The notes under the pieces are model-generated. The model saw only the letters and a program-made list of their open reading frames with translations, was not told the origin of the DNA and ran no database searches. From SW-9-67-25 sp964623735 (lineage in GTDB: Archaea; Halobacteriota; Halobacteria; Halobacteriales; Haloarculaceae): a stretch of 13,174 bases of DNA. Numbering within the stretch: the stretch's first letter is position 1; each line of letters begins with the position of its first letter. The stretch spans positions 1-13,174 of the forward strand of contig CAZUVE010000076.1 in NCBI GenBank assembly GCA_964623735.1, in the 5' to 3' direction. Positions 1 to 7,739 of this stretch are shown piece by piece. Made by a program: the position numbers and the translations under genes.

Positions 1-209
1 CGGGGACGGGCCACGTCTGCGTGACGGTCAGGGACGACACCGAACTCTCGCTCGGCCGTCGGACGGAACGTCCGGTCGCGGGTGTTTGTGTCACGAACGG
101 CGGCCGGGTCGTCCCAGACACCGACCGCCAGCCCCGCGGCGTAGGCTGCGCCGAGCGCGGTTGTCTGTGACACGGCGGGGCGGGCCAGCGGCCGCCCGAC
201 GAGGTCCAT
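1..209 (-). pseudogene. glycerol kinase-like C-terminal fragment, runs off left edge
   Basis: An open frame starts at ATG 209 and reads leftward without a stop to the window edge (69 codons visible). Its first 32 residues match the C-terminal region of FGGY-family glycerol kinases: the stretch RPAVSQTTALGAAYAAGLAV followed by G-V-W is the typical signature near the end of GlpK, which phosphorylates glycerol to glycerol-3-phosphate. Full-length GlpK is about 500 residues, so roughly 400 N-terminal residues, including the ATP-binding half, are missing. The frame is closed upstream by a TGA near 290, and nothing kinase-like precedes it. After the GlpK-like part the sequence drifts (RDRTFRPTAEREFG onwards) from what I expect of the family. 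It is therefore most likely a remnant or broken copy. It is preceded by a TATA-like element, so it may still be transcribed. The alternative is a short gene of unknown role. The left end cannot be judged. Confidence 0.5.
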
Positions 210-240
210 CCTGCTCGACTGGCTATACCTCCCGGCAACG

Positions 241-250
241 ATAAATAGTT
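241..250 (-). promoter_or_regulatory. TATA-box-like element upstream of the glycerol kinase fragment
   Basis: On the minus strand the sequence ACAAAACTATTTATCG holds an A/T-rich TATA-like core (AACTATTTAT) centred about 35 nt before ATG 209. This is suitable for a transcript with a leader of roughly 10 nt. It stands out against very GC-rich surroundings. It lies just beyond the end of msrA, so read-through from msrA is also possible. Assignment rests only on composition and spacing. Confidence 0.4.
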
Positions 251-313
251 TTGTGGTCAAAACCCCCCAGTCCGCTGCTGGAAGGCCGCGTCAGCCCGTG
301 ACGGTGCGGTATC

Positions 314-946
314 TCACCGGCGTCCGGCCAGTGGGTCGTCCCCAATCCCGAGTTCGGGTATCGGAGGGACGTCGTGGCCGGCAGCCTGCCCGTTGAGCTT
401 CGCCGCTGCCGGCGACTCGCGGATGTCGGCGTCGTCGTATCCCGCCTCCTCGAAGGCGTCCACGACCCGCCGGGCCGACCTGAGGTTGTACTTCTGGTGG
501 TAGTCCTCGGCCGGGTGGAACCGGTCGAGCCGTTCGACCCGCGTCTCGACCTCGCTGACGGGCAGGTCGTGCTCCTCGAGATACGTGTCGATTGCGTTTC
601 GCTGGTCGGGCGTCGTCGCGAACACGACGTTCTGGTACTGGGTCTTTCGCGTCTGGCGGGTCGGGCTGTGGTTCGCGAAGACGGTGTCGAGGAGGTCGAC
701 GAACGAGCGCCCGCCGGGGTCGTAGTCGACCTGGAAAGCCTCCGTGTGCTCGCCCAGCGAGTGGTAGGAGGGGTCCGGTTCGGTCCCGCCGGCGTAGCCG
801 ACGCGCGTCCGCACGACCCCGTCCATCGCGCCGAACTGTGCGTCCGGCCCCCAGAAACACCCCAGCGCGAACGTCGCCGTCTCCGTCGCACCCCGGTCCG
901 GGGCTGCGCGGTCGTACTCGCGGAGAGCGGTCGGCGTCGGCGTCAT
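314..946 (-). CDS. msrA: peptide methionine sulfoxide reductase MsrA
   Basis: 210 residues, starting at ATG 946 (MTPTPTALREYD). MsrA is a cytosolic repair enzyme that reduces methionine-S-sulfoxide in proteins and free methionine with a thioredoxin-type reductant. The catalytic motif GCFWG is present about 30 residues in, with the nucleophilic Cys. It is followed by the family blocks VGYAGG, HTEAFQVDYDP, TQYQNVVF and AEDYHQKY. The usual Glu two residues after GCFWG is Asp here (GCFWGPD), a change I believe occurs in other haloarchaeal MsrA proteins. No C-terminal resolving cysteine is seen, so recycling probably uses an external thiol. The frame is open up to 1225, but that extension has no MsrA homology and is basic and low-complexity, so the ATG at 946 was chosen. 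It stands alone, with about 300 non-coding bases upstream. Confidence 0.93.
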   Translation of the reverse strand: MTPTPTALREYDRAAPDRGATETATFALGCFWGPDAQFGAMDGVVRTRVGYAGGTEPDPSYHSLGEHTEAFQVDYDPGGRSFVDLLDTVFANHSPTRQTRKTQYQNVVFATTPDQRNAIDTYLEEHDLPVSEVETRVERLDRFHPAEDYHQKYNLRSARRVVDAFEEAGYDDADIRESPAAAKLNGQAAGHDVPPIPELGIGDDPLAGRR

Positions 947-1252
947 CGGTCTGTCTCTCGTACACTGTCGGGACGATTGTGCGTGTTCCCGGGCCGAGCT
1001 CTGCGGGTGGACGAAAATGCCATACGTGAGTACAGGGTCCCGCGTCGTATCAACCCCTTGTCTCGGCCCGGGCCCGGGCAGGTACGGTAGTGATCGCTGT
1101 CCCTGTGCCCCGGGACGACTGTACGCCGTCGTGCGGTCGATCCGGCACCGACGTGGGGCAATCACTGTGACGGCCTCTGGCCTTGCGGGCGTTCTGTCGG
1201 CCCGGCAGGGCTCGTCTGACAGCACCGAGCCAGCAGACGAGCGACCCTCGGG
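947..1252. other. intergenic region upstream of msrA
   Basis: No credible gene. It lies between the stop of the membrane protein gene (1253) and the msrA start. It contains a 14-bp perfect palindrome, GCCCGGGCCCGGGC, at 1066-1079. This could be a terminator hairpin for the upstream pair or chance in GC-rich DNA. No clear TATA box for msrA was recognised. Confidence 0.5.
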
Positions 1253-1978
1253 CTAGTAGATGAGCGACTCCCAGTCGCGGGGAACGTACGACCCGGACCA
1301 GCGTTTCGCCTGGAGCCAGCCGATCGTCGTCAGACAGACACTGACCAGCGGCGCGACCGTCAGACTCCCCGGGGCCAGGATGTTGCTCCCGAGGAGCGCC
1401 ACGACGACCCCGATTCCGGCGATTGTATACCTGCGGGTGTAGGGGGTCCCCTCGCCGCGGTCCCAGGCGACAGTGAACAGCAGCCCTCCGGCACCGAACA
1501 GCGACACGAGCAGCCCCGTGTGGAGCCAGTAGCCGACGTTGGGCGCAATCGGGAGCAACATCGCGGGACTGGCAGCACCGATCGACCAGTACAGCGTGTG
1601 GACTGGCGCGGTGACGAGCAGTGTGATTCCGATCCCGACCAGAATCGAGAGCGTCCCGTAGATGGCCCGCTGTGCGGGGATGGTGGGGGTGCTACTGGCA
1701 GTGGTTGCGAAAAGGAACCAGCCGAGGCCGGCCAGAAGCGACCCGACCATGCTCAACGAGAGGAAAAACTGGCTGATGACCGGATCGGGGCTCAGAAACT
1801 GTGCCACGAAGACGCCGTTCCAGACGCCAGTTCCCAGCACGAAGAGGATATACGCCAGCCCGTTGTCTCTGTGGCGATAGGCGATGCCCGTCGCCACGTA
1901 GATGTACGTGGTGAGGGCGCCGAGAATCGCCCCGGACGCGAGCATCACGTGCACCAGTTGCGATTGGAAGAGTTGCAT
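1253..1978 (-). CDS. seven-helix membrane protein resembling a histidine-kinase 7TM sensor domain, without kinase
   Basis: 241 residues with seven hydrophobic segments at about 10-30, 41-62, 68-92, 104-125, 148-171, 182-202 and 205-223, followed by a tail of only about 17 residues. The pattern around helices 2 and 3 (LAYILFVLGTGVWNGVFVAQ, then a Pro-containing loop and a helix ending GWFLFATT) resembles the 7TM module found at the N-terminus of some prokaryotic sensor kinases. No HisKA, HATPase, PAS or output domain follows, and the next 300 bases show no decayed kinase. It is not a rhodopsin: there is no retinal-lysine motif in the last helix. The PadR-type gene ends 6 nt upstream of this start, so the two are almost certainly co-transcribed. 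The membrane protein may sense a signal for that regulator, but function and ligand are unknown. Confidence 0.75.
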   Translation of the reverse strand: MQLFQSQLVHVMLASGAILGALTTYIYVATGIAYRHRDNGLAYILFVLGTGVWNGVFVAQFLSPDPVISQFFLSLSMVGSLLAGLGWFLFATTASSTPTIPAQRAIYGTLSILVGIGITLLVTAPVHTLYWSIGAASPAMLLPIAPNVGYWLHTGLLVSLFGAGGLLFTVAWDRGEGTPYTRRYTIAGIGVVVALLGSNILAPGSLTVAPLVSVCLTTIGWLQAKRWSGSYVPRDWESLIY

Positions 1979-1984
1979 ACCTGC

Positions 1985-2467
1985 TCAGGGGGATGGCGTT
2001 TCGTCCGCGTGAACAGCCTCGGAGACCGTCGCGCTGAGAAATGTCTCTACGAACGAGAGCTGTGCTACTATCGAGTCGAGGTACCCCCGTGCAGCCTCGT
2101 GGTCGTCGATCCGGTACTCCTTGGTCTGGACACACTCGCGGCAGTCCAGCACACCCTCCTCCTCGAGGGTGTGCAGATGCGGGTAGACGGTGCCGGGGCT
2201 GAACTGTACGCCGAACCGGTGGGTGAACTCCCGGATGATGTCCATCCCGTTGGCCTCCTCGCAGCGAAACAGGATGGCGATGATGAGTTCGTCGAGGTAC
2301 TCGCTCGCGAAGGACCGATCGAGACGGGGACCGTTCGACGGATGGCTGCCCGACCGGTCGGGGTCGAGAGTTCCGTCTGTCGGCGGGGAGGTCGCTGTGT
2401 GGTCGGACTGCTGTTCGGCTCGATCGGTAACCTCGCGTAGGAGCGCGTCTATGTCGTCGTTTGTCAT
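1985..2467 (-). CDS. PadR-family winged-helix transcriptional regulator
   Basis: 160 residues from ATG 2467 (MTNDDIDALLREV). The N-terminal 60 residues are polar and probably disordered. The centre carries a PadR-type winged helix: a hydrophobic helix (ELIIAILFRCEEANGMDI), then FSPGTVYPHLHTLEEEGVL, which is the PadR recognition helix and wing entry, then a wing strand ending KEYRIDD. The last 35 residues form a helix that could dimerise. PadR proteins are DNA-binding repressors or regulators, usually controlling adjacent genes. The gene directly precedes the seven-helix membrane protein with a 6-nt gap, suggesting a sensor-plus-regulator pair. The frame stays open upstream to 2758, but that extension is low-complexity and unlike PadR, so it was rejected. 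Its operator is unknown. A link to the gas vesicle genes is speculative. Confidence 0.8.
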   Translation of the reverse strand: MTNDDIDALLREVTDRAEQQSDHTATSPPTDGTLDPDRSGSHPSNGPRLDRSFASEYLDELIIAILFRCEEANGMDIIREFTHRFGVQFSPGTVYPHLHTLEEEGVLDCRECVQTKEYRIDDHEAARGYLDSIVAQLSFVETFLSATVSEAVHADETPSP

Positions 2468-2859
2468 GATTGATGATAGTCTGTGGCTGGCCGGTGCCAG
2501 CGCGGCGGCTGATACTGTCGGCCACAGGCGCGTGAACAGCATCGACACCCCGGTGTGCCGGATCTCTTCACGACGGGACGGCCGACAGTAGGAAATCTCG
2601 GGTCGCTCGTGTCGGACGGCGGTCCGGTCGATCCGCGGGCGGGACCCCACAGACCGGCCGCGAGCCGGAGGAACGGTCGCTGAGAGGGGTGGTACCGGAA
2701 CTGGGCAGGGATCACCATTACTGACCCCGCGGTGGAGTGTAGAAGTGGCCAAAGCCATCGATCACGTTGCCGCTCCGGCATCGACTGTTAGGACGGGGTC
2801 CAGCGGGTTAGATTGACCAGGTGAATACTCGCGTCGGTTCCGGGGGGATGGGTGACTAT
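2468..2859. other. intergenic region between the Bat-like regulator and the PadR gene
   Basis: About 390 bases without a credible gene; the frames open here have random-looking, Arg/Pro/Ser-rich translations. It should hold the promoter of the padR-like/7TM unit, but no clear TATA box was found. Near its right end is the inverted repeat GGTGAATA (2820-2827) / TATTCACC (2857-2864). Confidence 0.5.
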
Positions 2860-2865
2860 TCACCC
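2850..2865 (-). terminator. small hairpin at the stop codon of the Bat-like regulator
   Basis: On the minus strand GGGTGA - ATAG - TCACCC forms a perfect 6-bp stem with a 4-nt loop, overlapping the TGA stop at 2860-2862. It is not followed by a T-run, so a terminator role is only possible. One arm also matches a second copy of GGTGAATA at 2820-2827. Confidence 0.3.
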
Positions 2866-5800
2866 CTGGTCGAAGACGGTGTCGAAGAGTTTCCGTTCGG
2901 CACTTCTGACGTGGCGGTAGAACGTCTGTGGCGAGACGTCGAGTTCGTCTGCGACCTCCTCTCCCGTGCACGCCCGGGGGGATTCGAAGAAGCCACAGGC
3001 GTGGGCGGTTCGGAGCACCTCCTGCTGGCGCGGCGTCAGTTTCGAGCGGTACCGCTCGTCCGACGGGGCGTCAGTGTGCGCCCGCTCGCTCTTGGCGACG
3101 AGTTCGGGATCACCGTACCGCGCCGCGAGGTCTCCGAACAGTTCCCGGACCTCGACGGTATCGGGCACAGAGAGCGTGAAAGTCGCGGACTCGGCGTCGG
3201 CGACCGATTCGAGGACACGGATTCCGCGGTCGGCGAGGTAGTCGGTCAGCGGCTTGTCCGAGAACTGGAGTTCCACGACACTACCGTCCGCGTCGGTCGC
3301 TGGCGAGGCCCCGGAGATTGCGGTGACCTCCCCGGCGATGTCCGTGACAGTGGCGAGGTCAGCCCCCTCGACACGAACGTGTTTCACGATACCGCCCCCG
3401 GGCTGGGGTGTGACCGTCTCGAGGGCGAGCGAGCAATCGGCCCGGGAGGCGATGTAGTACAGCGGGACGCGCTCGTCGGTGAACCGGATCGTGACCTCGG
3501 TCATCGTCCCCGAGAGCACTGCGTTCTGGTGTTCGACCGCGTTCATCACGTTCGCGATCTTGTGGCTGAGGTCGATCAGAGCCAGCCGCGACAGTTCGTC
3601 GAAAAAGTCCGCCTGCTCCGCGTAGACCGTGAGGGTCCCGTAGGAGATGTTCTTGTACGTGAGCGGGAGGCTGAGGACCGACCGGAAGCCGTGGGAGAGT
3701 GCGGTCTTGCGCCAGGGTTCCTCGTGCAGTTCGTCCGCGGTGTTTGCCACGTAGACCGGTTCCTCGGCCGTCCCGGCCCGCGCGGCCGGTTCGGTGCTGT
3801 CCCCGAGCGTTGTCGAGACGGCGTCGAGATACCCGTCCGCCCGGGTAGTGCCCTCCCACTCGCGGGGGACGAGGCGTCGGTTCTCCGAGTCGTATCCGCC
3901 GACCCGGACCAGCGCGATCCCGTCGGCCGCGGACAGGTGCTTGCAGACACCCTTCGCGACGTCCGCTCGCGTGTCGGCCTGTCCGATCGTCTTCCCGATC
4001 TCGCGGACCGTCGCGTTGAGCTGGCGTAACTGTTCGAGCTGGCGGTTCCGGCTCTCCAGTTCCGTCTTCCGCTCCCGGAGTTTCGCGCCCCGTTCGACGC
4101 GGTCGAGGGCCGTCCCGGCCGTCGCCATCAGCGTCTCCACGAGCTCTCTGTCGACGTCGGTCACCTCGGATTCTGTGTCGCCGATGACACAGACGCCGTG
4201 GTCGCCGACCGGGACGAGAAACCCCTCGGTGAAGGGAAAGCCGGCCAGCGGCGTCGCGGTCATGTCCGCCTTGACCGTTCTCGGGTCCTCGTCGAGAAAC
4301 ACCTCCCCGATGACGCTGCTCTGCTCGGGAGCCAGCGGGTACAGCGAGGACTCGTCGACGGTATCGCTGCTGACCGCGGCGGGAATCAGCGCCCCTTCGG
4401 ATGGGTCGAACAGGTAGACTGCGACGACCGACATCGAGAGGACGTTGGTCGCGGTGTCCACGACGCTCTCGGCCACGTCCGCCTTCGATCCGGCGTCGAG
4501 GAGATCCCGTGACGAGTCGTGGAGCGCCGTCAGCGTCTGTTCGCGCTCCTTGCGCTCGGTGATGTCCCGGGCGTGCATGACGATCCCCTCGACGTCCGGC
4601 TCGCCGAGCAGGTTGCGCCCCCGCGCTTCGATCCAGAGCCACGACCCGTCGCGTTGTTCGAACCGGAACTCGGCAGAGACGTGCTGCTGGGGCTCGTTCA
4701 CCAGCGCCGCGAGTCGGTTCACGACGGCGTCCCTGTCGGCCGGGTGGACGAACCCGAGCACGGTCTCGCCGACGAGTTCCTCGGACTGGTAGCCGAGGCG
4801 CCGTTCGGCCGCCGGACTCAGGTACTTGAACTGTCCGTCCTCGTCGAGAATCGTGATGACGTCGGTCGACTCCTCGATCAGCCGCGTGTACTGCCGCCGG
4901 GTCGCCACGAGTTCCCGCTCCGTGCGGTACTGCCCGACGACGTTCGAGATCCGGTGTGCCAGTGTCGCGTACTGGTCGGTGCCCGACTGCTTTCTGAAGT
5001 AGTCCGTGACGCCGGCCGAGATTGCCTCGATTGCGGTCTCCTCGTCACTCTGTCCCGTGAGCATGACAAAGGGCAGGTCGGGATGCTCCTCGCGCACCAG
5101 GTCGAGCAACTCCAGACCGTCGAGCCCGGGCATGCTGTAATCCGAAACGACACAGTCGATAGACCCGCCCTCGAGGTGTTGCAGCGTCTCCTGGGGGTCC
5201 GTTTCGGGGACGACCGCGTCGATTGTGTCGTGGGACTCGAGATACTCCGAGACCATCTCGGGGTATCCCGGTTCGTCGTCGACGAACAGGACGCGGACGG
5301 GCCGATCCGTCGCGGCCGGACCCGCCGACGGTGCCGGCGCGCTCGGCGCCTGTGTGTCGCCGGTCTCTCCCGCGCCCGTGTCACTGGTCTGCTGTGGCCG
5401 GTCCGAGGCAAGGGTCCCTTCGGGTGGCTGGTAGCGGGTATTGTGACGGACGGTCCCGTCGCTCATGAGGAGTGGATGACTGCGAACGACGTCCGAGATG
5501 ATCTCCGGTCCAAACCTGTTGCGGTTGTACTGACAGAGCGCGGTGTAGTCTTCCCCGGAGTAGCCGGAGTTGAGGAGGGTCTCGTACTCCGCGAGGGCGT
5601 CCGGGTCGGTCCCGCTGTCGAGCGCCCACGTCATCTCTGCGGCGGCCCGGAACCCCTCGAACCCCCGGGTACGTGCCCGGTCGAGGGCGTCCCGCCAGAA
5701 CTCGACCGTTGCCTCCCGGTCGAACTCGCCCGTTCCGAGATACGCCTCCTCCGCCGTGAGAATCCGCAGGGCCCCGGAGTCGCGGGCTTGTGCTACCTCT

Positions 5801-6015
5801 ACGCCACTCTCGCGGAGAGCGTTCCGTAGCGCCGTCACCGTGTTGTCGTCGGCAACGTACAGGCACTGCTCGTTTTGTTCTAACCCCCGGCGGACGAACG
5901 ACGCGACTGTTGTGAGTTGCTCGCCACGGTCCTCGTAGACGAGGGCGAGATGGTCGTTCGAACCAGCGTGTCCCAGGGTCGCGCCAGCCGAGTGGTAGTC
6001 GGAGGGTGCCTTCAT
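2860..6015 (-). CDS. Bat-like multidomain regulator (MEDS-REC-PAS-GAF-GAF-BAT-HTH_10)
   Basis: 1051 residues from ATG 6015, which has GGAGTGA 7 nt upstream; an in-frame GTG at 6030 lacks such a site. Domains in order: MEDS-type sensor, about 20-190 (DHLALVYEDRGEQ, CLYVADD, EFWRDALDRA); Pro/Ala/Thr-rich linker; response-regulator receiver, about 242-360, with acidic pair D246-D247, probable phospho-acceptor D292 (VVSDYSMPGLDG), T320 and K342; PAS, 375-485, ending in the PAC signature HARDITERKERE; GAF-like, about 495-640; a charged coiled coil, 640-670; second GAF, about 670-825; a BAT-type domain, 840-965; and a C-terminal HTH_10, about 993-1048 (LTPRQQEVLRTA, EVADELDVSPQTFYRHVR). Bat-family proteins are cytosolic, DNA-binding sensors; the best known activates bacterioopsin genes in response to light and oxygen. 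The input here is unknown. No histidine kinase is nearby to phosphorylate the receiver. It lies just downstream of gvpO, so regulation of gas vesicles is possible but inferred. Confidence 0.88.
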   Translation of the reverse strand: MKAPSDYHSAGATLGHAGSNDHLALVYEDRGEQLTTVASFVRRGLEQNEQCLYVADDNTVTALRNALRESGVEVAQARDSGALRILTAEEAYLGTGEFDREATVEFWRDALDRARTRGFEGFRAAAEMTWALDSGTDPDALAEYETLLNSGYSGEDYTALCQYNRNRFGPEIISDVVRSHPLLMSDGTVRHNTRYQPPEGTLASDRPQQTSDTGAGETGDTQAPSAPAPSAGPAATDRPVRVLFVDDEPGYPEMVSEYLESHDTIDAVVPETDPQETLQHLEGGSIDCVVSDYSMPGLDGLELLDLVREEHPDLPFVMLTGQSDEETAIEAISAGVTDYFRKQSGTDQYATLAHRISNVVGQYRTERELVATRRQYTRLIEESTDVITILDEDGQFKYLSPAAERRLGYQSEELVGETVLGFVHPADRDAVVNRLAALVNEPQQHVSAEFRFEQRDGSWLWIEARGRNLLGEPDVEGIVMHARDITERKEREQTLTALHDSSRDLLDAGSKADVAESVVDTATNVLSMSVVAVYLFDPSEGALIPAAVSSDTVDESSLYPLAPEQSSVIGEVFLDEDPRTVKADMTATPLAGFPFTEGFLVPVGDHGVCVIGDTESEVTDVDRELVETLMATAGTALDRVERGAKLRERKTELESRNRQLEQLRQLNATVREIGKTIGQADTRADVAKGVCKHLSAADGIALVRVGGYDSENRRLVPREWEGTTRADGYLDAVSTTLGDSTEPAARAGTAEEPVYVANTADELHEEPWRKTALSHGFRSVLSLPLTYKNISYGTLTVYAEQADFFDELSRLALIDLSHKIANVMNAVEHQNAVLSGTMTEVTIRFTDERVPLYYIASRADCSLALETVTPQPGGGIVKHVRVEGADLATVTDIAGEVTAISGASPATDADGSVVELQFSDKPLTDYLADRGIRVLESVADAESATFTLSVPDTVEVRELFGDLAARYGDPELVAKSERAHTDAPSDERYRSKLTPRQQEVLRTAHACGFFESPRACTGEEVADELDVSPQTFYRHVRSAERKLFDTVFDQG

Positions 6016-6372
6016 GAGTTCACTCCACACGCGGGACCGCGTTCACTGTGGGTGTGACTGTGCTCCGAGTGGATCCGCGACGGCAGTTCGACCCTCTGCC
6101 GGGAAGCACCGCTTGTGTCCCCCTACGTCGAGCGCTCACGTTCATAGATTGTGGGTCAACTCACGCACGTAAAGTACCAGTGGCGCGCTTACCAACGCTG
6201 ATAACGCGCGGCCCCTGCGCCGAACCCTCGGCGGCCCGGCAAAACGTCACAACCGACCCTATCACGAAGTCACAGCTGGAGTGTAAAACAGAGGGAGATC
6301 GAGGAACACACGTTCCAGATCGGTCGCACGACGGCGTGCGGTCGTACTGCGAAACAGTTACGCCAATCGCTA
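6016..6372. other. intergenic region between gvpO and the Bat-like regulator
   Basis: About 360 bases with no credible gene. It contains two hairpins downstream of the gvpO stop: GGAAC-ACAC-GTTCC at 6303-6316 and CGCACG-ACGG-CGTGCG at 6325-6340. On the minus strand T-containing stretches follow (TGTTTTACA near 6285 and CGTTTTG near 6242). Together these could end the gvpACNO transcript. The promoter of the Bat-like gene should lie near 6040-6180, but no convincing TATA box is visible. Confidence 0.5.
6303..6340 (-). terminator. paired hairpins downstream of gvpO, possible gvpACNO terminator
   Basis: Two perfect short stems (6303-6316, 5 bp; 6325-6340, 6 bp, each with a 4-nt loop) lie 30-70 nt past the gvpO stop, with T-richer sequence after them on the transcribed strand. 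The position suits the end of the leftward gas vesicle operon. Stems this short can occur by chance in GC-rich DNA. Confidence 0.35.
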
Positions 6373-6723
6373 TCAGAGCGTCTCTCCCTGCAACTCGCTG
6401 CGCTTGAACCGTTGCTGGAGCGAGTACTCCTCGACGTCGCCGGCCGCCGAGAGGAGGAGTTCGTACCGGCCGATGATGTCCTGTGTGTCTGGGACTGCGC
6501 TGCGCTCGACGACCTCGAAGACCGCACGCCACCCGCCGTCGTCGGCGCGTTCGACAGACGTGACGCCGTCGAAGGGGTTGTCGAGGAGCGTCTCCGCGAC
6601 GTTCGAAACGACCCCGTGTACCTCGAGGATGTCGATCTCCTCTCCGCTGGACTCTGCGACGGACGTGGTTTCGGGTCCGTCGCCGGGGTCGGCGTCCGCC
6701 TCGAGTGCGGTCCTGTCGGTCAC
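6373..6723 (-). CDS. gvpO: gas vesicle protein GvpO
   Basis: 116 residues. The start is GTG 6723, which overlaps the gvpN stop as GTGA and has GGAGGG 8 nt upstream. A longer in-frame start at 6765 would lie inside gvpN and adds an unrelated Arg/Cys-rich leader. The N-terminal 35 residues are acidic and disordered. The conserved GvpO core is at about 64-110: GWRAVFEVVERSAVPDTQDI followed by IGRYELLL, matching the family pattern of W-x(3)-VEVVE...PDT.D.LG.YEV. GvpO is an accessory cytosolic protein needed for gas vesicle formation in haloarchaea; its biochemical role is not settled. It is the last gene of the leftward gvpACNO arm. Identification rests on the motif and position and is firm. Confidence 0.93.
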   Translation of the reverse strand: MTDRTALEADADPGDGPETTSVAESSGEEIDILEVHGVVSNVAETLLDNPFDGVTSVERADDGGWRAVFEVVERSAVPDTQDIIGRYELLLSAAGDVEEYSLQQRFKRSELQGETL

Positions 6724-7739
6724 GTGCCGTCCCTCCGGTTCGCACGGACGGCGCCGGCCACACACTCGCGGGCGGCCTCGAGTTCCGACCGGCCGGCCAC
6801 CTTCGACGAGAGGACGTCTGTCATCACCTCGACGAACAGGTCGTCGTCACGCTCCTCCTCGGAGACAGACATCAGTCCCTCGGCGGCGATGATAGCGCCG
6901 CGCGTCCCGAGGTTCCACTCGAACTCCTCGCGGACGGTGCGCAGGACCTCGACACAGTCTCCGACGAGCGACTCCGGGGCCTCCGGGACGTGCGAGCGGA
7001 CGATCCGCACCTCGGTCTCGAAGTTGTAGTAGTCCATGTAGACGCCGACGAGGCGGTCGAGCAGCGCGTCCTGGGGTTCGTGGACGCCCGCGTACTCGAC
7101 GTCGTTGGAGGTGAGGACGGCGCGAAACTCCGGGTGCACCTCGACAATCCGGTCGTCGCCGCGCTGACCGGGGAGTTCGAGGATCCCCTCCTCGAAGACC
7201 GAGAGGAGAACGTTGTTCGCGGCGGGCTTGGTCCGCGAGAACTCGTTGTAGACGAGCGTCGCCCCCTCCCGAACCGCGACGGTGAGCGGGTTGTCGACCC
7301 AGCGGTCCCGGACGATGTCGGTGCTCTTGGTCACGTTGTGGATGTACTTGTCGCGGATGGACACCCGTTCCTGTTCGTCGTAGTCGCCGACCAAGTCGGT
7401 GGTGTCGAGGTCGGCGTCACCGTTGATCCAGACGACCGGGCGGTCCCGCTCGGTCGCGACGCGCATCGCGAGTGCGGTCTTGCCACAGCCGGTCGGTCCC
7501 ACGAGGTGGACCGGGCGGTCGACCGAGACCCAGCGCCTGATGCGTCGGGCGATCGCCTCCGTCTCGGGACAGTCCACGAACGAGTCGAGCACGGCGCTGA
7601 CATCGCGGATCCCCGCGGACTGCCCGGACGCCTGCTCCCGTGACGGGCCGCGGTCCCTGTCCCGGCGGCTCTTCTCGGTCCGACTGTCCCGGATCTGCGC
7701 GCCGCGGACCTTCCGCTCGTGCCCGTCTCGCTGCGCCAT
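6720..7739 (-). CDS. gvpN: gas vesicle AAA+ ATPase GvpN
   Basis: 339 residues from ATG 7739, which overlaps the gvpC stop by one base (TGATG); a GTG one codon earlier (7742) is also possible. GAGGAG and GGTGA lie just upstream. After a basic tail of about 45 residues comes a MoxR-like AAA+ domain. Walker A is GPTGCGKT at 81-88. The Walker B region TLVYNEF, at 161-167, has Asn-Glu where many AAA+ proteins have Asp-Glu. Sensor 1 lies in AVLTSNDVEYAG, at 207-218, and the probable arginine finger region is DALLDRLVGVYM, at about 224-235. GvpN is thought to use ATP hydrolysis to help vesicles enlarge beyond small bicones, perhaps together with GvpC. It ends in a 4-nt overlap with gvpO, so the CNO genes are translationally coupled. 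Confidence 0.96.
   Translation of the reverse strand: MAQRDGHERKVRGAQIRDSRTEKSRRDRDRGPSREQASGQSAGIRDVSAVLDSFVDCPETEAIARRIRRWVSVDRPVHLVGPTGCGKTALAMRVATERDRPVVWINGDADLDTTDLVGDYDEQERVSIRDKYIHNVTKSTDIVRDRWVDNPLTVAVREGATLVYNEFSRTKPAANNVLLSVFEEGILELPGQRGDDRIVEVHPEFRAVLTSNDVEYAGVHEPQDALLDRLVGVYMDYYNFETEVRIVRSHVPEAPESLVGDCVEVLRTVREEFEWNLGTRGAIIAAEGLMSVSEEERDDDLFVEVMTDVLSSKVAGRSELEAARECVAGAVRANRRDGT

Noticed and set aside
947..1225. N-terminal extension of msrA to 1225
   Set aside because: The extra 93 residues are basic and low-complexity with no MsrA similarity; MTPTPTALREYD is a normal start.
1253..1978. Microbial rhodopsin
   Set aside because: It has seven helices, but the last helix has no retinal-binding lysine and the proton-pump motifs of helix 3 are absent.
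2468..2758. N-terminal extension of the PadR-type protein to 2758
   Set aside because: The extension is Arg/Pro/Ser-rich and not PadR-like; ATG 2467 fits the family size.
2821..4029. Long plus-strand open frame (about 400 codons) opposite the Bat-like gene
   Set aside because: Its translation is rich in Arg, Gly, Val and Asp with no domain, and it mirrors a minus-strand frame with a clear domain series; long antisense frames are common in GC-rich DNA.
4519..5829. Second long plus-strand frame (about 436 codons) opposite the Bat-like gene
   Set aside because: Same reason: it is antisense to the receiver, PAS and MEDS domains and has no recognisable motif.
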